From Curtobacterium sp. MCBD17_032 (lineage in GTDB: Bacteria; Actinomycetota; Actinomycetes; Actinomycetales; Microbacteriaceae), in assembly GCF_003234855.1 (NCBI RefSeq), contig NZ_QKTO01000002.1, positions 372,001 to 436,000 on the forward strand: DNA of 64,000 bases, in the 5' to 3' direction. Positions within the stretch are counted from its first letter, which is position 1. Every line of letters starts with the position of its first letter. The notes beneath the pieces were generated by a model. That model saw nothing but the letters and a program-made list of their open reading frames with translations, was not told the origin of the DNA and made no database searches. A program made the translations under genes and the position numbers. Below are positions 42,130-52,400 of the stretch, in pieces.

Positions 42130-43470
42130 GTGACCGATCCCGCAAACCCGACCCCCGGTGCGACCGACGCCCGACCTGACGGCGGAGGCCCAGCCTCCAG
42201 GCCGGACACCTGGGCGAGCACGGACCGTGGACAGCTCGTCGACCGTGCCGAGGTGATCGTCACCAGTCCGGACCGGAACTTCGTCACCCTCAAGCTGACC
42301 ACCGCGGACGGCGTCACCGGTCTCGGTGACGCGACCCTGAACGGCCGCGAACTCGCGGTCGCCGCGTACCTGTCCGAGCACGTCGTCCCGCTGCTCGTCG
42401 GTCGGGACGCCAGCCGCATCGAGGACGCCTGGCAGTTCCTCTACCGCTCGACCTACTGGCGTCGGGGCCCGGTGACGATGGCCGCGATCGCCGCCGTCGA
42501 CATGGCGCTCTGGGACATCAAGGCCAAGGTCGCCGGGATGCCGCTCTACCAGCTGCTCGGTGGTGCTTCCCGCACCGGGCTGATGGCGTACGGGCACGCC
42601 TCGGGCAAGGACCTCCCGGAGCTGTTCGACTCGATCCGCCAGCACCAGGCCGAGGGCTACCGGTCCATCCGCGTCCAGACCGGCGTGCCGGGGCTCGAGT
42701 CCATCTACGGCATCGCGTCGAACCGCACCACCGAGGGCAACGCCGGCGTCCGCTACGACTTCGAGCCCGCGCAGCGTGGGGCGTTCCCGGCCATGGAGGA
42801 CTGGGACACCCGCGCGTACCTCCGGCACCTGCCGACCGTCTTCGAGGCGGTCCGCAACGAGTTCGGACCCGAACTGCCGCTCCTGCACGACGGACACCAC
42901 CGGATGACCCCGATCCAGGCCGCCAAGCTCGGGAAGTCGCTCGAGCCGTACGACCTCTTCTGGCTCGAGGACTGCACCCCCGCCGAGAACCAGGAAGCGC
43001 TCCGGCTCGTCCGGCAGCACACCACGACCCCGCTCGCCATCGGGGAGGTCTTCAACACGATCTGGGACTTCAAGGACCTCATCCGCGACCAGCTCATCGA
43101 CTACGTCCGCGGCGCCGTCACACACATGGGCGGCGTGACCCCGCTGCGGAAGACGATGGACTACGCCGCGATGTACCAGGTGAAGTCCGGTTTCCACGGG
43201 CCGACGGACATCTCGCCGGTGGGGATGGCGGCCCAGATGCACCTCGGGCTCGCCATCCACAACTTCGGGATCCAGGAGTACATGCAGCACGGCCCGAGGA
43301 CGAACCAGGTGTTCCAGCAGACGGCCACCTTCACGGACGGGTACCTGCACCCCGGCGACGAACCCGGCATCGGTGTCTCGCTCGACGTCGACGAAGCGGG
43401 GAAGTACCCGTACGAGCAGGCCTACCTGCCGTTCAACCGCCTCGCGGACGGCACCGTGCACGACTGGTGA
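42130..43470 (+). CDS. Mannonate dehydratase-like enolase-superfamily enzyme (ManD/RspA)
   Basis: 446 residues. Enolase-superfamily fold: N-terminal capping domain ([20 protein letters not shown]), then TIM barrel with metal ligands in [18 protein letters not shown] and [10 protein letters not shown], and late [10 protein letters not shown] and DEPGIGV, all ManD-like. ManD dehydrates D-mannonate to 2-keto-3-deoxygluconate; some members are slow or use gluconate. A linker of about 35 residues precedes the fold. GTG start after GGAGGAGC. Stands alone, without a mannonate pathway around it. Confidence 0.88.
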   Translation: MTDPANPTPGATDARPDGGGPASRPDTWASTDRGQLVDRAEVIVTSPDRNFVTLKLTTADGVTGLGDATLNGRELAVAAYLSEHVVPLLVGRDASRIEDAWQFLYRSTYWRRGPVTMAAIAAVDMALWDIKAKVAGMPLYQLLGGASRTGLMAYGHASGKDLPELFDSIRQHQAEGYRSIRVQTGVPGLESIYGIASNRTTEGNAGVRYDFEPAQRGAFPAMEDWDTRAYLRHLPTVFEAVRNEFGPELPLLHDGHHRMTPIQAAKLGKSLEPYDLFWLEDCTPAENQEALRLVRQHTTTPLAIGEVFNTIWDFKDLIRDQLIDYVRGAVTHMGGVTPLRKTMDYAAMYQVKSGFHGPTDISPVGMAAQMHLGLAIHNFGIQEYMQHGPRTNQVFQQTATFTDGYLHPGDEPGIGVSLDVDEAGKYPYEQAYLPFNRLADGTVHDW

Positions 43471-43502
43471 CCTGTCCCGCCGACGACGGGCAGGGTGGTG
43501 GC

Positions 43503-44630
43503 GTGGACACCGCAGCGCTCGCCGACGTCGCCCGCGACCTGATGCGCGCCGCGCCCGGTGCGTTCGTCCGCGGACGGACGGCACGGCAGCGGGCGATCCG
43601 GAAGGACGACCGGGAACTCGCGGCCGCGGTCGGGAAGCTGGGGAAGCCCGCGCCGGCCGCGTGGATCGTGGACCTGCTCGCCGCCGAGGGTGCCCTCGAC
43701 GACGCCGTCGACCTCGGTCCCGCCCTCCGTCAGGCGCAGGCCTCCGCCGACCCGCAACAGATCGCGACGCTCCGCCGACAGCGGTCCCAGGTCGTCGCGG
43801 TGCTCGCCGACACCGGCGCCGCACGGGCGGAGGCGGCCGGGCACCCGGCGACGTCCGCGGTGCTCGACCAGGTCCGCGCGACCATCGAGGCCGGTATGGC
43901 CGACGCGCACGCCGGTGCGGCGATCCGCTCGGGTCTGCTCCTCCGACCCCTCGAGAGCGTCGGCTTCGAGGACGTCGACCTGACCGATGCGCTCGCCGTC
44001 CCGGACGCCGTCCCGGACGCGTGGTCCGGCAGCGACGCGCCTCCCATCCCGATCACGGCCGGGAGGCGCGGCGCACGCCGGTCCCGCAGGGCCGGTCCCG
44101 CAGACGACGGCCCGGCGAGCCCGGACGGACCGCAGACCCAGGATCGACCGCAGACCCCGGACGGGCCGCAGACCCCGGACGGGCCGCAGACCCCGGACGG
44201 ATCGCAGACCCCGGACGGGCCGCAGACCGCTGACGAACCGGAGGCACCGGAGGAACCCGACGAGCCGGGCACCTCCGACGAGCCGGACGCCCCGGAGAGC
44301 CCAGCCACGGACGAGGACCCCCACGACCCCGCGGCCGAGCGCCGCACCGCACGGGAGGCCGAGGCGGCGGCACGGCGAGCCTCCCGGGACGCCGACGCCG
44401 CTCTCGACCAGGTGGAGTCCGCCCTCGAGGACGTCGAGGACCGCCGCGCGGACCTCGACCACCGGCGTCGCGACCTCCAGCGACAACTCAGCGCCCTCGA
44501 CCAGGAGCAGGCCGACCTCGACGCCGAGGCCGACCGGCTCGGCCAGGAGCGCGACGACGCCGAGGCCGCGAGCGACCGCGCCCGCGAAGCCCTCGTCGCC
44601 GCCCGTCACCACCGTCGCGCGGGCTCCTGA
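43503..44630 (+). CDS. Coiled-coil protein with variable repeat linker, unknown
   Basis: 375 residues from the GTG at 43503. A helical N-terminal domain (about 1-190, basic near 30), an 18-bp in-frame repeat encoding QTPDGP blocks (about 211-246), an acidic Glu/Pro stretch, then a long Ala/Asp/Arg/Glu coiled coil to the end (RRDLQRQLSALDQEQADLDA). No signal peptide or helix in the membrane. Not recognised; looks structural or scaffold-like. It starts 33 bases after the ManD stop, so it may be co-transcribed. Confidence 0.7.
   Translation: MDTAALADVARDLMRAAPGAFVRGRTARQRAIRKDDRELAAAVGKLGKPAPAAWIVDLLAAEGALDDAVDLGPALRQAQASADPQQIATLRRQRSQVVAVLADTGAARAEAAGHPATSAVLDQVRATIEAGMADAHAGAAIRSGLLLRPLESVGFEDVDLTDALAVPDAVPDAWSGSDAPPIPITAGRRGARRSRRAGPADDGPASPDGPQTQDRPQTPDGPQTPDGPQTPDGSQTPDGPQTADEPEAPEEPDEPGTSDEPDAPESPATDEDPHDPAAERRTAREAEAAARRASRDADAALDQVESALEDVEDRRADLDHRRRDLQRQLSALDQEQADLDAEADRLGQERDDAEAASDRAREALVAARHHRRAGS
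44133..44240 (+). repeat. 18-bp in-frame tandem repeat, six copies
   Basis: Six 18-bp units of CAGACCCCGGACGGGCCG type; the middle four are nearly identical and the outer two have diverged. They encode QTQDRP, QTPDGP (x2), QTPDGS, QTPDGP and QTADEP. Confidence 0.9.
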
Positions 44631-44708
44631 CCCGTCCGCTCATCCACTCGGATGAAAGCAGCCGTCCACGCTCGCTCCGGCCGTGACCCGCGCCCTACGC
44701 TCGGCGCC

Positions 44709-46019
44709 ATGCTCCTCTTCCTCCGCCGGTGGGCCCGGCACCTCGTGGCCCCGGCCGCCGGCGCGCTGTACCTCGTGCTCTGGGTCGTCGCCGAGGCCGG
44801 CCGCGGCGACCCCACCGGACATGTCCTCGTCGTGTCTGCCTTCGCCGTCGCGATCGGCCTCGCGCACTGGATGCCGTCGACGAGTCTCGGTCTGGTCGTC
44901 GTCGTCCCCGTCCTGCAGGCGTTCCGGCTGCTCGACCGACCGTCGAGCACGACCTGGCCGGAGTACCTCGCCATCGCGATCGTGGTCGGCATCATCGGCG
45001 CCGGGCGCTCCGGTCTGCTCCGCTGGCTCGCGATCCCGGCCCTGGGTGTCGCCAGCGCCGCCGCTGCCTGGGCGATGGTCGTCCCCACCGTCGCCGACCA
45101 GGACGTCTGGGCGTCCTGGACCGGCTCGCTGTCCGGCACGCGGTCCGACCTCGCCTTCCTGGCCCTCGCGATCGCCGGTGCGAGCGGCATCGCCTGGGCG
45201 GTGGGGGTGGCGCTCGGCGCGACCTGGCGGGTCGGGCTCGCGGGGCTCCGCGTCGTCGAGGCGGAGCAGGAGACGGAGGCCGCCAGCGCCGAGCTCCGCG
45301 CCGAGCAGGAGCGTGCCCGCATCGCGCGGGACGTGCACGACTCGCTGGCGCACTCCCTCGCCGTCGTCGTCTCCCAGGCGCAGGGCGCCGCGGCGCTCAC
45401 GGTCCGGGACGGACCTGCCGCCACGGCACTGCAGGACATCGCCGAGGTGAGCCGGAACGCCCTCGGGGACGTCCGTGCGCTCGTCGAACGGATCCAGGGC
45501 ACCGGCCAGGAGGCCCGACACGGCCTGGCGGACGTCCCGCACCTGGTCGAGGACATGCGGGAGCTCGGCATGCAGGCCGTGTTCGAGCAGCACGGCGCCC
45601 CGCGGCCGATCGGGTCCGAGGCCGGGGGAGCGGTACACCGGATCGTGCAGGAGAGCCTGACGAACGTGCTGAAACACCAGGGCCGGACGGCGTCAGCGCG
45701 TGTGGTGCTCGACTGGCGCGGGCCGGGGCTCGGGGTCGTCGTGACCTCCACCGGCAGCAGTCCGCTCGTCGCGCTCGACGGCCCGGGGTCCGGCGTGGCG
45801 GGGATGCGGGAGCGCGCACGGTTGGTCGACGGTTGGCTGCGTGCCGGGGTCGGCGACGAGGAGCACGAGTACGTCGTGACCGCGTGGTTGCCGACGCTCG
45901 GTGGAACGCCCGCACCGTCCGGTCCGGACGCGACCACGGGCCTCCCGGCGGTCGTCACGGCCGGAGCGGCCGACGCGACCGGACCCGGCGGGACGAGCGT
46001 CACCGGAGCGTCCCGGTGA
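44709..46019 (+). CDS. NarL-family sensor histidine kinase
   Basis: 436 residues. About five membrane helices in the first 175, a linker helix, then HisKA_3 ERARIARDVHDSLAHSLAV with the phospho-His near 214. N-box ESLTNVLKHQ; the G1 position reads VTSTGSS rather than D-x-G-x-G; GSGVAGMRERA follows. Start at ATG 44709: TACGCT (44696-44701) lies 7 bases upstream, leaderless. Overlaps the response regulator by GTGA. Confidence 0.88.
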   Translation: MLLFLRRWARHLVAPAAGALYLVLWVVAEAGRGDPTGHVLVVSAFAVAIGLAHWMPSTSLGLVVVVPVLQAFRLLDRPSSTTWPEYLAIAIVVGIIGAGRSGLLRWLAIPALGVASAAAAWAMVVPTVADQDVWASWTGSLSGTRSDLAFLALAIAGASGIAWAVGVALGATWRVGLAGLRVVEAEQETEAASAELRAEQERARIARDVHDSLAHSLAVVVSQAQGAAALTVRDGPAATALQDIAEVSRNALGDVRALVERIQGTGQEARHGLADVPHLVEDMRELGMQAVFEQHGAPRPIGSEAGGAVHRIVQESLTNVLKHQGRTASARVVLDWRGPGLGVVVTSTGSSPLVALDGPGSGVAGMRERARLVDGWLRAGVGDEEHEYVVTAWLPTLGGTPAPSGPDATTGLPAVVTAGAADATGPGGTSVTGASR

Positions 46020-46672
46020 CGGCGATCCGCGTCGCCGTCGTCGACGACCAGCGGCTCTTCGCCTCGGGCATGCGGATGCTCGTCGACGCCCAGGACGACA
46101 TGACGTGCGTCGGAACGGCCGCCGACGGTGCCGAGGCCCTCGCGCTCTGTGCGACAGCGCAGCCGGACGTGCTGCTCCTCGACCTCCGGATGCCGGTGCT
46201 GAACGGCATCGAGACGATGGCACGCCTCGCCGAGCAGGGTGACGACCGGCCGCGGGTCGTCGCGCTCACGACGATCCGCCGCGACGACGCGGTCCTCGCC
46301 GCACTGCGTGCCGGTGCGGCGGCGTTCCTGACGAAGGACGCGCTGCCCGAGGTCGTCACGGCCACGATCCGCGACGTGCACGAGGGACGACCGGCGCCCA
46401 CGGAGACCGAGGCGCTCGACCTCCTCCGTGCCGAGGGCTCCCTCGTCGAGTCCGAGCGTCGGGACGAGGTCCTCGACGCGCTCACCGCCCGGGAGCGCGA
46501 GGTGTTCCTCCTCGTGGCCAAGGGACTGAGCAACCAGGAGATCGCCACCACGGTGTTCCTCAGCGAGGCCACCGTCAAGACCCACGTCCGGTCGGTGCTC
46601 ACCAAGCTCGGGCTGCGGAACCGGATCCAGGTCGTCATCACCGCACACGAACGCGGCCTCGTCCGCGCCTAG
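46016..46672 (+). CDS. NarL/LuxR-type response regulator
   Basis: 218 residues. DD in VVDDQRLF (about 9-10), phospho-Asp in LLLDLRMPV (about 54), Lys in FLTKD (about 104), LuxR helix-turn-helix LSNQEIATTVFLSEATVKTH near 170. GTG start inside the kinase stop. The secreted-protein gene starts 9 bases after its TAG, so three genes form one operon. Confidence 0.92.
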   Translation: MTAIRVAVVDDQRLFASGMRMLVDAQDDMTCVGTAADGAEALALCATAQPDVLLLDLRMPVLNGIETMARLAEQGDDRPRVVALTTIRRDDAVLAALRAGAAAFLTKDALPEVVTATIRDVHEGRPAPTETEALDLLRAEGSLVESERRDEVLDALTAREREVFLLVAKGLSNQEIATTVFLSEATVKTHVRSVLTKLGLRNRIQVVITAHERGLVRA

Positions 46673-46680
46673 GGGGGACC

Positions 46681-47658
46681 ATGCACATCACCACCAGGGC
46701 CGCGAAGACCGGCACCCTCGTCCTCGTCGTGGCCGGTCTCGGCGGAGCCGTCCTGCACGGCCTGCCGGAGCCCGTCGACCATCCGGTCCGGCCGACGACC
46801 ACGAAGGACGTCTCCGCGTGGACGATGCCCCTCGACGGGTGGGTGGTCCCGGGCGGGCACGAACAGGACTACGCCGAGATGCTGGTCGATCTCCCCTGTC
46901 TCCGCGAGGCCGGGCTCGACGTGCCGCCGCTGCCCTGGGCCACCGTCGCCGGACTCCATGCCCACGACGACACCGTCGACGCCGCGGCGCGTGCGAACCC
47001 GTCGCCGGCCCTGTCGACCAGCCGGCCGCTCTCGGCGGAGCTGGCGTCGGCGCGCGGGTACCACGGGCCGTCCACCGATGGAGCGAACGTCGGGGGCTGG
47101 CGGGAGTGGGGGTACGCCCCGGGGTTCGACGAGGCCTTCGCGGCCCTGCCGGCCGGGGTGCGGGACCGATGTCCGGAGCGGACGCGTCGGTCCCTCGGTA
47201 CCGGCGCGAGCGGCGAGGTCCAGAGCGCGTCCGAGACGGCCCAACGGCTCACGCACCTCGCCGCACTGTCCGCTCGGCAGGACCCTGCCGTCACCATCGC
47301 GGCCGCGGCGTGGCGGACGTGCATGGCACCGCTCGGTCTCGCCGACCTCCCGGAGGGACCCGAGGGCATGCCGACACCGTCGATGCGCGTCACCGCACGG
47401 GACGCTGAGGAGGTCGTGACGCTCTCCGACGAGGTCGGCGACGACGAGATCGCCGTCGCCGACCGGGACGTCCGGTGCCAGCGATCGTCGGGCTACCGGC
47501 AGACGCTGTACGACGCCGAGTGGGACCGGTTGCTGCGCGTCACGGCGTCGGACGCGGCGGTCCTCGCGGCAGGCGATCCCGGTCAGCGGGCTGTCGCCGC
47601 CCGCCTCGACCGTGTCGTCGAACAGCACGCCCCGGCTGCACCGGCCGACCTGGGCTGA
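46681..47658 (+). CDS. Secreted or membrane-anchored Cys-containing protein, unknown
   Basis: 325 residues. One hydrophobic N-terminal segment (TGTLVLVVAGLGGAVLHGL, about 10-28) is a signal peptide or anchor. Four Cys follow in spaced contexts: DLPCLREAGL, DRCPER, WRTCMAPLGL and DVRCQRSSGY, the pattern of small exported actinobacterial proteins with two disulfides. GGGGGGA precedes the ATG. Last gene of a kinase-regulator operon, so it may take part in sensing or be its output. Not recognised further. Confidence 0.7.
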   Translation: MHITTRAAKTGTLVLVVAGLGGAVLHGLPEPVDHPVRPTTTKDVSAWTMPLDGWVVPGGHEQDYAEMLVDLPCLREAGLDVPPLPWATVAGLHAHDDTVDAAARANPSPALSTSRPLSAELASARGYHGPSTDGANVGGWREWGYAPGFDEAFAALPAGVRDRCPERTRRSLGTGASGEVQSASETAQRLTHLAALSARQDPAVTIAAAAWRTCMAPLGLADLPEGPEGMPTPSMRVTARDAEEVVTLSDEVGDDEIAVADRDVRCQRSSGYRQTLYDAEWDRLLRVTASDAAVLAAGDPGQRAVAARLDRVVEQHAPAAPADLG

Positions 47659-47744
47659 GGGGCCCGGTCGCAGCGGCCTCCGTCGCGGGCAGGTGGTCCT
47701 GGGGGGACCGGCCCGCGGTGACGACACGCCCGGACGGGTACTGC

Positions 47745-47914
47745 TAGACTCGGTGACTGACTTCGGCGAGGGCCGCGCAAGCGGCCGTGATCGACGCGGT
47801 GGGAGACCCGGCCAGCCCTGGGAACGTTCCTCACGCGTGCACGCGTTCGAGTTGCAACACCACAGACCCCCCGATGCCGGCACTCCGGCGTCGTCCCCGA
47901 CACCAGGAGGCATC
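47745..47914 (+). promoter_or_regulatory. Promoter and long leader of rplY
   Basis: TAGACT (47745-47750) is a good -10 box and predicts a leader of about 155 bases. The leader is GC-rich with a small dyad (GCCGCGCAAGCGGC) and no obvious coding sequence. Most genes around here have no leader at all, so control of this ribosomal-protein gene through its leader is plausible. Confidence 0.45.
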
Positions 47915-48553
47915 ATGGCTGACTACACCAAGCTCGCGGCGGAAGTCCGCACCAAGTTCGGCAAGGGTGCGGCCCGCAAGCTCCGCGCCGCCGACAAGAT
48001 CCCCGCCGTCGTCTACGGGCACGGCACCGAGCCGCAGCACATCAGCCTGCCGGGCCACGAGACGATGCTCCTCGTCCGTACCGCCAACGCGGTCGTCGAC
48101 CTCGACATCGAGGGCGCGGCCCAGCTCGCCCTCGTCAAGGACGTGCAGCGTGACCCGGTGCGTCAGATCATCGAGCACGTCGACCTCGTCGTCGTGCGTC
48201 GTGGCGAGAAGGTCACGGTCGACGTGCCCGTCGTGATCGAGGGCGAGTCCTTCGCCGGCACCATCCACGTGCAGGACCTGGCGAGCGTGTCCCTGCTCGT
48301 CGAGGCGACCGACATCCCCGAGCACGTCGTCGTCGACGTCGAGGGCCTCGAGGACGGCGCGCAGGTCCTCGCCTCGCAGCTCGAGCTGCCGGCCGGTGCC
48401 GAGCTCGAGACCGACGCCGAGGCGCTCGTCGTCCAGATCGTCACCCCGCGTGGCACCGCTGACGACGACGCCGCCGACGAGGCTGCTGCCGAGGCGGGCG
48501 CCGAGGCCGGCATCGAGGGCGGCTCCGCCCCGGTCGACGCCGACTCCGAGTAA
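47915..48553 (+). CDS. rplY: 50S ribosomal protein L25, long (CTC) form
   Basis: 212 residues. N-terminal L25 domain binding 5S rRNA (RTKFGKGAARKLRAADKIPAVVYGHG, about 12-37, split here: FGKGAARKLR then IPAVVYGHG), C-terminal TL5/CTC beta domain, and an acidic Ala/Glu/Asp tail. AGGAGG precedes the ATG. Adjacent to pth, the standard actinobacterial order. Confidence 0.95.
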   Translation: MADYTKLAAEVRTKFGKGAARKLRAADKIPAVVYGHGTEPQHISLPGHETMLLVRTANAVVDLDIEGAAQLALVKDVQRDPVRQIIEHVDLVVVRRGEKVTVDVPVVIEGESFAGTIHVQDLASVSLLVEATDIPEHVVVDVEGLEDGAQVLASQLELPAGAELETDAEALVVQIVTPRGTADDDAADEAAAEAGAEAGIEGGSAPVDADSE

Positions 48554-48580
48554 GACGACGACGACGTCTGGCCGACGCTG

Positions 48581-49165
48581 ATGGCGGAGCGCACGTTCGT
48601 GGTGGTCGGGCTCGGGAACCCCGGGCCCGACTACGCGGGCAACCGTCACAACGTCGGCCAGATGGTCCTCGACGAGCTGGCCGCCCGGATGGGTGCCACG
48701 TTCAGGAAGCACAAGACCCCGAACCAGGTCGCCGAGGGGCGCCTGGCGCCGGGGGGCCCGAAGCTCGTCCTCGCGAAGCCCGGGTCGTTCATGAACACGT
48801 CCGGCGGTCCGGTCTCCGCCGTCCTCGGGTTCTACAGTGTGCCGCCGGCGGACCTCATCCTGGTTCACGACGAGCTCGACCTGCCGTTCGACTCCGTGAA
48901 GCTCAAGGGCAACGGTGGCCACGGCGGGCACAACGGCATCCGCGACGTCATCAAGGCGACGAACACGAACGAGTTCGCCCGCGTGCGGGTCGGCATCGGA
49001 CGCCCGCCCGGTCGTCAGGACCCGGCCGACTACGTGCTGCGTGACTTCTCCGCCGCCGAGAAGAAGGCGCTGCCGAACCTCCTCGCCGACGCGGCCGACG
49101 CCGTCGAGGCGATCGTGACCGACGGCCTGCTCGCCGCGCAGCAGCGCTTCCACGCCCCGGCCTGA
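48581..49165 (+). CDS. pth: Peptidyl-tRNA hydrolase
   Basis: Recycles peptidyl-tRNAs released from stalled ribosomes. 194 residues. GLGNPGPDYAGNRHNVG holds the catalytic His at about 24; KPGSFMNTSGGPV (about 67-79) and HDELDLPF with the catalytic Asp (about 97) follow, then GNGGHGGHNGIRD. Starts 27 bases after the rplY stop. Confidence 0.96.
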   Translation: MAERTFVVVGLGNPGPDYAGNRHNVGQMVLDELAARMGATFRKHKTPNQVAEGRLAPGGPKLVLAKPGSFMNTSGGPVSAVLGFYSVPPADLILVHDELDLPFDSVKLKGNGGHGGHNGIRDVIKATNTNEFARVRVGIGRPPGRQDPADYVLRDFSAAEKKALPNLLADAADAVEAIVTDGLLAAQQRFHAPA

Positions 49166-49353
49166 TGGACGCCGTCGCCGCCGTCGTGCTCGCGACGAAC
49201 CCGTTCGCCACGGCCGCGCTCGTCGTCGTCTCGGTCATGGGCATCGCGCTCGTCGGGACGGCGCGCTTCCTCGGTCGCCGCGCGGCCGAGCAGGCGCGCG
49301 AGGGCGAGCCGACGCCGCCGCCGGACGACCTGGAGCCGGGCAGCAGCTCCTGA
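49165..49353 (+). CDS. Small membrane protein, 62 residues
   Basis: Its ATG overlaps the pth stop (TGATG), so it is translated from the same mRNA. One membrane helix (about 14-36), then a basic stretch (RFLGRRAAEQ) and a Pro/Asp/Ser tail. Function unknown. Confidence 0.65.
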   Translation: MDAVAAVVLATNPFATAALVVVSVMGIALVGTARFLGRRAAEQAREGEPTPPPDDLEPGSSS

Positions 49354-49457
49354 GCCGGAACCGGCCGGGAGGCCCGCCCCGACTCCGCCACGCGCCTCCT
49401 GTTCGCCCGTCGCGCACGCCGCGACCGCTGTCGGGGGCCGCCGGTACCATCGTGTGA

Positions 49458-52400
49458 GTGACGATCTCGGGCCTCATCCCTGCGCTCTCGCGCGCCTCCT
49501 CCTTCGATCGTGCGCTCCGTGCCGCTCCTCGCGACGCCGACTTCTCGGTGGTCGACGGCCTGCGCGTGCCCCTGTTCGCCGCCCTGCTGGCCGAGCGCTC
49601 GGGGCCGCAGTGCGCCTTCGTCATCACCGCGACCGGGCGGGAGGCCGAAGCCGTCCGTGACGCCCTCAGCTGCACCGTCCCCGACGCGGACGTGCTCGAG
49701 TTCCCGGCGTGGGAGACCCTGCCGCACGAGCGTCTCAGCCCGAGCCCGCAGACCGTCGGCACCCGCATCGCGACCCTCCGCGCACTGCAGCGGTGGCAGG
49801 AGGCCCCTGCCGCGGAGCGCCGGACGACCGTCGTGGTCGCGAGCGTCCGGGCAGCGCTCCAACCGATCGCCGACAACCTGACCGAGCTCGCGCCGGTCGT
49901 GCTGCGGAGCTCGTCGCGCGGCAACGACCTCGGCGCGATCGCCGCACAGCTCGTCGACGTCGCGTACGCCCGGGTGGACCTCGTCACCCGCCGCGGGGAG
50001 TTCGCCGTCCGCGGCGGCATCCTCGACGTCTTCCCGCCGACGGCCGACCACCCCGTCCGCGTCGACTTCTTCGGCGACGAGATCGAGGGCATCAAGGCGT
50101 TCTCGGTCGCCGACCAGCGGTCCACGGACGACGACCTCGACGCGGTGGAGCTCACCGCATCACGCGAACTGCTCCTGAGCGACGACGTCCGACAGCGGGC
50201 GCGCGAGATGCTCCACGAGTTCCCGAACCTGTCGCAGATGCTCGCGAAGGTGTCCGAGGGGATCCCCGTCGAGGGCATGGAGTCCCTCGCCCCGGCGCTG
50301 GTCCGCAAGCTCGTGCCGGTGACGGAGTACCTGCCCGAGGAAGCGACGATCGCGGTCTTCTCGCCGGAGCGGGTGAGCGGTCGCGCGCACAGCCTGGCCG
50401 AGACGAACCAGGAGTTCCTGCAGGCGGCGTGGAGCGCGGCCGTGGCGGGTGCCCAGGCGCCCATCGACCTCGACGCGGGCAACTTCCTCACGGTCCAGCA
50501 GCTGAAGAACACCCGCGGGCAGCGCACGTGGTGGACGGTGTCGCCGTTCGACTCCGGTGCCGACGAACCGCTGAGCGACGCCGACGCGGCCGCCGAGGCG
50601 GGGGAGTACATCCGCGTCCCGGGCGAGGCGATCCCGAGCTTCGCCGGCAGTGCGGACGGTGCGGTCGCCCACGTCAAGGCGCTGACCGACGACCAGTGGG
50701 CCGTCGTCGTGACAGCGCAGGGCCAGGGCCTCGTCGAACGTGCGGTGCAGGTGCTCGCCGACGCCGGGGTGGCCGCGCGCGCCGAGACGCTGGACGGGCC
50801 TCCCGAGCCGGGCGTCGCCATCGTCACGACGGCCAGCGTCGAGCACGGCTTCGCCGTCGCGGACCCGCGGATCGCGCTCCTCAGCGAGGCCGAGTTCTAC
50901 GGCCGCAGCGTCCAGCAGGGCGCCCGCACCGTCAAGAAGCTCGCGAGCCGGCGCAAGAACGTCGTCGACCCGCTGCAGCTCAAGCCGGGCGACGTCGTCG
51001 TGCACGCCACGCACGGCATCGGCAAGTTCGTGGAACTGGTCAGCCGTGAGGTCAGTTCCGGTGGCCGGAACGCCGTCAAGCAGCAGCGTGAGTACCTGGT
51101 GCTCGAGTACGCGCCCTCGAAGCGGAACTACCCCGGCGACAAGCTCTTCGTGCCGACCGACCAGCTCGACCAGCTGTCCCGGTACGTCGGCGGCGAGAAC
51201 CCGACCCTGTCGAAGATGGGCGGCTCGGACTGGTCGGCGGCGAAGTCGAAGGCGCGCAAGGCCGTGCGCGACATCGCGGTGGACCTCGTGAAGCTGTACT
51301 CCGCCCGCATGGCGTCGAAGGGGCACGCGTTCGGCCCGGACACCCCGTGGCAGCGCGAGCTGGAGGAGGCGTTCCCCTTCGCGGAGACCGTCGACCAGCT
51401 GACGACCATCGACGAGATCAAGCGCGACATGGAGAGCCCGATCCCGATGGACCGGCTGCTCTCGGGCGACGTCGGCTACGGCAAGACCGAGGTCGCGATC
51501 CGCGCCGCCTTCAAGGCGGTGCAGGACGGCAAGCAGGTCGCCGTGCTCGTCCCGACGACGCTGCTGGTCCGCCAGCACATGGAGACGTTCCAGGAGCGGT
51601 TCGCCGGGTTCCCGGTCAACCTGCGCGCCCTGAGCCGGTTCCAGACCGAGAAGGAGACGAAGGAGACCCTCGCGGGCCTCGCCGACGGCACCGTCGACGT
51701 CGTCATCGGCACGCACCGGATCCTGTCGCAGAGCGTGCAGTTCAAGGACGTCGGCCTCGTCATCATCGACGAGGAGCAACGCTTCGGCGTCGAGCACAAG
51801 GACCAGCTCAAGAAGCTCAAGACGAACGTCGACGTCCTGGCGATGTCCGCGACGCCGATCCCGCGCTCGCTCGAGATGGCCGTGACCGGCATCCGCGAGA
51901 TGTCGACCCTCGCGACCCCGCCGGAGGACCGGCACCCGATCCTCACGTTCGTCGGACCGCAGTCGGACCTGCAGGTGGCCGCGGCGATCAAGCGCGAGAT
52001 GCTCCGCGAGGGTCAGGTGTTCTACGTGCACAACCGCGTGAAGGACATCCAATCGGTCGCGTCGCACCTGGCCGAGATCGTGCCGGACGCCCGCATCGCC
52101 GTGGCGCACGGGCAGATGGGCGAGCAGGCCCTCGAGCAGGTCATGGTCGACTTCTGGGAGCGCCGGTTCGACGTGCTCGTGTCCACGACGATCATCGAGA
52201 CCGGTCTGGACATCGCGAACGCGAACACCCTCATCATCGACAAGGCGGACAAGTACGGCCTGTCGCAGCTCCACCAGCTCCGCGGCCGTGTCGGACGTGG
52301 CCGGGAGCGCGGCTACGCGTACTTCCTCTACGACGCCGACAAGCCGCTGTCCGAGACGGCGCAGGACCGCCTCGAGACGATCGCGGCGAACAACGAGCTC

